This document shows, in pieces, positions 60,550-64,000 of a stretch of DNA of 64,000 nt (position 1 is its first letter; each line of letters starts with the position of its first letter). This DNA comes from Macrobrachium rosenbergii (Eukaryota > Arthropoda > Malacostraca > Decapoda > Palaemonidae), in assembly GCF_040412425.1 (NCBI RefSeq), contig NC_089755.1:56502798-56566797 (forward strand), in the 5' to 3' direction. Under the pieces are notes generated by a model. It did not search any database. It had not been told where the DNA came from and was given only the letters and a program-made list of their open reading frames with translations. A program made the translations under genes and the position numbers.

Positions 60550-61119
60550 CTGTGACTTTTCACTATTATTTCACAGGAATTTTCGTAGGAGTGTCGAAAG
60601 GCCAGTGAACTGTGATTTATCCTATACAAAATATAATAAAAAGGTATATTGTAAAACTACCGTTCCCGGAGAATTACTCTCTTGAGCGAGGCCTCCTCAT
60701 GAACGCGTCTAAAGACGCACGAAAGCGTTATTTTTTCATATGGCATTCTTTTAGGTTATTTTTTCCTTGCTCCCACAATAACAGATAGCAAAAATGAGAC
60801 CCACATTCTTTTAGGTTATTGATTTTTAAATTTAAGACACTTTCTCACTCCAATACCGACAACACTAAGAATCACTAGCGTCTTATTATAAGTTTCCAGG
60901 CACTGAAATATTTTGGGGATGAAGTCACTGGGCCTGCAATCTATGTGATTTGTCGACGGCTAACAGGGGCACATATAACATTATATCACTGACAAATGAG
61001 TCATTTCACCACACAGATTTATCTTCATGTAGCACTTCCTACGGTGTGTCAAGTCTTAATAAATATTTGATCAAGTTACCGAACCAAACACATAAAATTT
61101 CAGTAATTCGTCGGTGCTT

Positions 61120-61206
<87 letters not shown>

Positions 61207-61300
61207 TGCACAGAAGATTTGGAGGCTTACGACAATGGCACTCTACAAATACCCCTACGAACGGCGTAACACTTACATGACAAGGTAAACGAAACAAAAT

Positions 61301-61305
61301 ATATG

Positions 61306-61344
<39 letters not shown>
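61301..61344. repeat. Poly-A run
   Basis: About 40 A residues on the + strand, with a second, shorter run at 61425-61441. Confidence 0.9.
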
Positions 61345-61347
<3 letters not shown>

Positions 61348-61994
61348 GATGACCAGAAAAATAACCACAACACAACCAAACTATTTCACCGACAATTCCG
61401 CGATTTTAATACCTGACCCTACATAAAAAAAAAAAAAAAAAACACCCAGGTTTTACAGCAAACCTTTTCCCCTCTCGTAAAAACTATATAGGCGAAGGCT
61501 CGGGTAGGCTAACTACAATGCCAACATTCCCGTCGTTATAGTGTCTTTTTTCACAAACACCGCACTGCCGAATTCCACTGAGGAAGGAGAAGGAGGCTCG
61601 GTTGAAACTGATAGGAGATGTCAACTGATATTCCACTGCTGATATTCTTGCACAAGCATACGGCCACACATACACACATATATATATATATATATATAGT
61701 CTGGACACTTTACATCCAAATCGTGATTTCCCAAAGGATGTAAATAAGAGATTAAATGCTTTTCAAAGGCATGGCGTGGATTTTAAAAGGAATTTCACAT
61801 AACTGACAATTTAATCTGAACTGATACAAAACTAAATCACACTTTTAAAAATATGCACGAGAAAGACTTCCTAGGTTTAGATGTGTAGGAATGCACACAG
61901 GAAAATATTTTTGATAAAATTATATTCACACTGTCTACTAAACCTGAAGGCATTTTTGAAAGGGATAACTGGATGGGAGTGTGATGAATGGACG

Positions 61995-62246
61995 AGGAGG
62001 GCGAGGAAGAGGAAGAAGAAGAGGAAGGAGAGGAACAGGAGGAGGAGGAGGAGGAGGAGGAACAGGAACAAAAGGAGAGGGATTACACGGATTAATTTTT
62101 CGGTAACTGACAGGGGTGAAACGGCCCAGGTAGAAGGTAGATGGGTCAATTATGATTTGGGAGATGACAAAAAAGAGGAGGAGGAGGAGGACGAGGAGGA
62201 GGAGGAGGAGGAGGAGGAGGAGGAGGAGGAGGAGGAGGAGGAGGAA
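61995..62246. repeat. (GGA)n/(GAA) purine tract
   Basis: Two GGA-rich blocks (about 61995-62080 and 62175-62246). The second ends about 5 bases before the donor of the candidate exon 62258-62353. Long Glu or Pro/Ser frames through it are artefacts. Confidence 0.9.
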
Positions 62247-62257
62247 GCAGGCAATAC

Positions 62258-62353
62258 CTTGAAACTGATGCTGGTGGCGTAGCGCTCCGTGATATAGTCA
62301 AAGGACCTGTAGAGCGTGGCCGTGGCCAGATGATGCTTCCTGCGGGGGGCCAT
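62258..62353 (-). CDS. Candidate alternative first coding exon of Doa (short isoform) or of another - strand gene
   Basis: On the - strand, a start in strong context (GTGCC ATG G) gives 32 codons, MAPRRKHHLATATLYRSFDY then ITERYATSISFK, up to a donor AAG|gtattg in phase 0. Phase 0 is also the entry phase of the kinase exon at 47965, so direct splicing would make a protein of about 399 aa, the size class of short CLK/Doa isoforms. It cannot be joined in frame to the ATG of the large exon. The residues are basic and codon-like in a low-complexity neighbourhood. Evidence for Doa membership is only strand and phase. Confidence 0.45.
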
Positions 62354-62711
62354 GGCACCCTAAATATCCTTTTCCCCTTCCAACGAAATAAAAAGTCACT
62401 CCCTAAGCAAGCTTAGAAGCCGCCACTAACTACTCCAACTTCTCCTACTACTCCTGCTTCTACTTCTGCGGCTACTTCTCCAGCAGCCAGCTCCTTCCTT
62501 CCTCGGACCACGACAGGCCTTTAGATCCGAAAGGCCGGCGCCGCCAAGGACCACCAGCAGTAAGTAGCAGTTGTAGTAGCAGTAAGTAGCCTCGGCACAA
62601 GAGGAGCTGGGACGTGGCAAGGAGTCGGGGAGCAGACCTTCCTACCTACCACCACCACTACCACCACGAGGAGTAAAATTAGCCTCTTTCCTCTCTCCCC
62701 CGTCATGGGGG

Positions 62712-62793
<82 letters not shown>

Positions 62794-62799
62794 ACATAC

Positions 62800-62910
62800 C
62801 CCTCCTGGGCATTCCCCTGCCGATATCGGCCCTCTAATACTCCCCCATTCCCCAACCGATATCGGCCCGCTGCCGGTACCCCTCGCGTCCCAAGGGCTCT
62901 CTCGGCGATA
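62800..62910. repeat. Three imperfect repeats carrying the palindrome CGATATCG
   Basis: The phrases ccgatatcggccct, ccgatatcggcccg and gcgatatcggcacc occur within about 100 bases with similar C-rich flanks (ctctaatRctcccc, ctcgcgtcccaagggctctctc). Each core is a 10-bp palindrome or near it. Confidence 0.75.
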
Positions 62911-62999
62911 TCGGCACCTCTAATGCCTCTCTCCCCCTCTCCCACAACACCGGCCCCCTTACGTCCCGAAGGCTCTCTCTCTCGTATGCTCCCGAGGTT

Positions 63000-63230
63000 C
63001 CTCAATCCCGGCAGTAGTTGTAGAGAAGTCCAAGGAATTCTCTCTTTGCTTTGGGCGGCCAAAAAGCGACGGTGTCGGGAGGCAACTGAGAACCAATGTC
63101 ACGGTCAGTGCTGGACAACTATTGGTCAGTCGGCGTTCGCCTGCTTTTGGGCGCGCGCGTGTGCCGCCACGGGCGCAGGTCGTGGCAGTGGTTTGCGAAA
63201 TGCTTGTTGCATGAAGGCATTGTTTTTATT
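63000..63230 (-). promoter_or_regulatory. GC-rich candidate promoter with CCAAT boxes
   Basis: A CpG-rich patch (gcgcgcgcgtgtgccgcc) with ccaat at 63092 and attgg at 63121. It lies about 0.7 kb upstream of ATG 62353 on the - strand, a reasonable place for the promoter of that exon. No transcription start motif was verified. Confidence 0.25.
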
Positions 63231-63315
63231 AAAGGCACAGTACGACACTCTTCTGTATTTTGAAAAGTTTACGAGGAATGTTAATTCAAGTGGTCGGGTC
63301 TATAATTACGTACGA

Positions 63316-63407
<92 letters not shown>

Positions 63408-63408
<1 letters not shown>

Positions 63409-64000
63409 AGTACATTTTTGGAGAAAAAATAAATAGCAGTAAGTTTTCAGATGAGGTAAAAATAAAATAAAAAGCAGTACATTTCCGAATGATAATTAAG
63501 AAAAAGCAGTGAATCTCTGGTTGAGAAAAAATAAAAAGATGAAAAAGCAGTAAATCTCTGGTCGAGAAAAAATAAAAAGAAGAAAAAGCAGTAAATTTCA
63601 GGTTGAGAAAAACAGCAGAACAATTTCGCCTTAATAAAAAAAAAAATAATATAAACCTGGCATTACGACTGTCCTACCCGAGAATAAATCTACTCACCCC
63701 ACCACACAAAGAAAGAGAAAAAATAAAAAAAAGAAGAAAGAGAAACGCAAAACAGGACGACAAACAATTCAGCACAAAATTCTGCGTTTCCACGAAGAAA
63801 ATAACTCTTTTTAATTCGCATCTCGCACCTGATGATAATTAAAAGCGCCACTGACAGTAATATGGATGAGTTCCCCCTTGAGAAATCAGTGCCAAGACGA
63901 AGCGGTCCCGTTTTCTGTGGAGCAGTTTCCCGCAGGGCGTTTTCTTTCCCCTCAAACAGGTGTCAGGGTCGTCATTCACGGCTGGGTAATAACAACTAAA
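63408..64000. other. End of window, AT-rich
   Basis: Contains a short tandem phrase (gaaaaagcagtRaatYtctggt, three or four copies at 63430-63610). No exon supported. Confidence 0.5.

Larger units (their letters stand above)
38770..63407. repeat. Cluster of (GA)n/(CT)n microsatellites
   Basis: Long GA or CT tracts at 38770-38818, 40841-40914, 41487-41571, 41677-41745, 42055-42136, 42508-42583, 43579-43608, 44766-44845, 46296-46322, 46354-46403, 49409-49445, 49514-49577, 55979-56041, 56273-56344, 57759-57822, 57900-57953, 58893-58967, 59821-59870, 59956-60030, 60462-60547, 61122-61203, 62716-62790 and 63319-63407. None of similar length is present in the first 38.7 kb. Most are GA on the + strand; five are CT. 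Frames reading RERERE or SLSLSL through them are artefacts. Confidence 0.97.

Noticed and set aside
62146..62282. Poly-Pro/poly-Ser/poly-Glu frames continuing from the exon at 62353
   Set aside because: They read past the gtattg donor into the (GGA)n tract; the exon is taken to end at 62258.
38697..63432. Many ORFs rich in RERERE or SLSLSL
   Set aside because: Artefacts of (GA)n/(CT)n tracts; no codon bias or flanking splice sites.

Overview
The window is nuclear DNA of an arthropod, most likely a decapod crustacean. Genes are split by GT-AG introns and intergenic DNA is AT-rich. The right-hand part is packed with long (GA)n/(CT)n, (TA)n, (AAT)n and (GGA)n microsatellites, and several dispersed repeats look like those I associate with decapod genomes. 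The LAMMER kinase also ends in the arthropod Doa-type tail RERSHSLSR. Species is not resolved. I saw no rRNA, tRNA or CRISPR array.

Layout. (1) 0.3-4.0 kb, + strand: the 3' half (five exons) of a malate/L-lactate dehydrogenase-type (Ldh2 family) oxidoreductase whose 5' exons lie left of the window. (2) 7.2-12.6 kb, - strand: a complete ten-exon paralogue (369 aa) facing it tail-to-tail. The four 3' exons have exactly the same sizes and phases in both genes. Relics of non-LTR retrotransposons lie in introns of both. (3) 12.6-31 kb: gene-poor and repeat-rich. It holds a frameshifted acidic ORF, a possible promoter with first exon, a 44-bp minisatellite, a 0.76-kb fold-back palindrome, small MITE-like elements and a long (TA)n tract. 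(4) 32.8-52.3 kb, - strand: the LAMMER (CLK/Doa) dual-specificity kinase gene. Ten kinase exons join in phase to give 367 aa. A 2.45-kb Ser-rich exon upstream (817 codons) ends in a phase-0 donor and fits onto the kinase exons as the N-terminal part of a long isoform (about 1184 aa). (5) 52-64 kb: upstream/intronic DNA dominated by microsatellites, minisatellites and dispersed repeats, with a second phase-0 start exon at 62.3 kb that could give a short Doa isoform of about 399 aa.

The two dehydrogenase genes are probably products of an inverted duplication and act in NAD(P)-linked 2-hydroxyacid/2-oxoacid chemistry. Doa-type kinases phosphorylate SR splicing factors. I see no functional link between the two loci beyond neighbourhood. 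All exon joins were made by eye from splice consensus, frame continuity and family similarity; no alignment or transcript evidence was available.
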